NCBI RefSeq assembly: GCF_001612685.1
Contig: NZ_BDAY01000019.1
Span: forward strand, 1-64,000
DNA length: 64,000 bases
Origin: Nocardia altamirensis NBRC 108246
GTDB taxonomy: Bacteria > Actinomycetota > Actinomycetes > Mycobacteriales > Mycobacteriaceae
Direction of reading: 5' to 3'
Shown here: piece after piece, positions 63,388-64,000 of the stretch
How the letters are laid out: each line of letters opens with the position of its first letter
Numbering within the stretch: position 1 is the first letter of the stretch
Notes under the pieces: generated by a model
What the model saw: only the letters and a program-made list of their open reading frames with translations
What the model was told of the DNA's origin: nothing
Databases searched by the model: none
Program-made: the position numbers and the translations under genes

Positions 63388-64000
63388 GATGCGGTCAGGC
63401 GGAGTGCGCGGGATAGTTGCCAATGGTCGACTAGCGGGGTCGTGGCCCGGGCAGGGCCGCCGGTGGTTAACGCGTTCCGCATTAGGTCTCGTCCTCACGC
63501 TCGCGCTGCTATTCGGTGCCGCGCTCGGCGGTTTCGGCGCTCCCGCACAGGCCGGGTACAACCCGGCAGGCTTCGATTTCTGGGTCGACTCCAGCATGGG
63601 CCCGATCAAATCCAGGATCTTCCGCGCCGCGGACGGCAATACCCGCCGGGTGGTCTACGCGCTGGACGGACTACGGGCGCGCAACGACCTGAGCGGCTGG
63701 GAGATCGACACCGATATCTCCAGGGTGCTGCCGCAGTGGAACATCAATGTGGTGATGCCGATCGGCGGCCAGTCCAGCTTCTATACCGACTGGATCGCGC
63801 CGAGCAATACCAACGGCCAGGCCGCGCCCTACGCCTGGGAAACGTTCCTGACCAGCAACCTGCGCTGGGCGCTGCGCGACAGGCTCGGCTTCAACCCGCG
63901 CGGCAACGCGGTATTCGGCCTGTCGATGGGCGGCAGCGCCGCGCTGGCCTTGGCCGCGTACCACGCCGACCAGTTTCGTTACGCGGCTTCCTATTCCGGT
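63388..64000 (+). CDS. Antigen-85-type mycolyltransferase, copy 3 (truncated by window edge)
   Basis: The first 204 residues of a third paralogue; the frame is open at 64000. Signal segment ~28-52 ending 'APAQA', then 'GFDFWVDSSMGPIKSRIFRAADGNTRRVVYALDG', and catalytic Ser179 in 'FGLSMGGSAA'. The loop before 'WETFL' is short (~10 residues, TNGQAAPYA), matching classical Ag85 rather than the Gly/Ser-inserted copies 1 and 2. The Glu and His of the triad lie beyond the edge. ATG with AAAGG 8 nt upstream. Confidence 0.9.

Overview
The window is high-GC actinobacterial DNA, most like a mycolic-acid-bearing member of the Mycobacteriales such as Nocardia or a close relative. The support is a galactan and arabinan assembly cluster (glf, glfT2, a PAP2 phosphatase, ubiA, aftB) followed by at least three antigen-85-type mycolyltransferases, together with a PE-PPE-EspG cassette. 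From memory, the backbone follows the gene order of M. tuberculosis Rv3804c-Rv3836 read backwards: metallopeptidase, septum-formation protein, serS, Rieske protein, PlsC-type acyltransferases, HAD phosphatase, amidase, glf, glfT2, PAP2, ubiA, aftB, fbp. Regulators, transporters and small enzymes are inserted between these anchors. No rRNA, tRNA, insertion sequence or CRISPR array was seen.

Layout. 0.2-2.5 kb: PE, PPE and EspG genes (minus). 2.7-6.0 kb: zincin-type metallopeptidase, septum-formation membrane protein and aldehyde dehydrogenase-like protein (minus). 6.1-10.9 kb: serS, a membrane GGDEF-EAL protein and an MFS exporter (plus). 11-14.3 kb: a secreted alpha/beta hydrolase, then a divergent TetR / MpaB-type oxygenase pair. 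14.3-17.5 kb: a degenerate tandem repeat, a YdcZ-type transporter, a MauE-redoxin fusion and a BP74-like small protein. 17.5-23.7 kb: Rieske/metallo-beta-lactamase protein, a lipoprotein, two tandem PlsC-type acyltransferases, AraC regulator and NmrA-type oxidoreductase. 23.9-27.5 kb: a copper module with a CsoR-type operator inside its promoter. 27.7-32.2 kb: fatty-acid hydroxylase with a GntR regulator, an MFS protein and a MurJ-like flippase. 32.3-42.0 kb: an oligopeptide ABC operon with three tandem substrate-binding lipoproteins. 42.1-48.8 kb: Pro-rich membrane protein, HAD phosphatase, a repeat-rich amidase and a divergent SpoIID protein. 48.9-53.5 kb: MarR/EamA, MerR and TetR/SDR modules. 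53.7-64 kb: the mycolyl-arabinogalactan locus, running off the right edge inside a third mycolyltransferase.

Function. The right end is one pathway. Glf makes UDP-galactofuranose, GlfT2 polymerises galactan, UbiA and the PAP2 protein supply the decaprenyl-phospho-arabinose precursor, AftB adds terminal arabinofuranose, and the antigen-85 enzymes attach mycolates. The amidase/SpoIID pair plausibly remodels peptidoglycan, and three tandem MtrA-like 9-mers lie between these two genes. The accessory middle consists mostly of regulator-plus-target pairs whose operators can be read as palindromes. Several genes (serS, the GGDEF-EAL gene, the first plsC, glf) have a TANNNT -10 element within about 15 bases of the start codon, as expected for leaderless or near-leaderless mRNAs.
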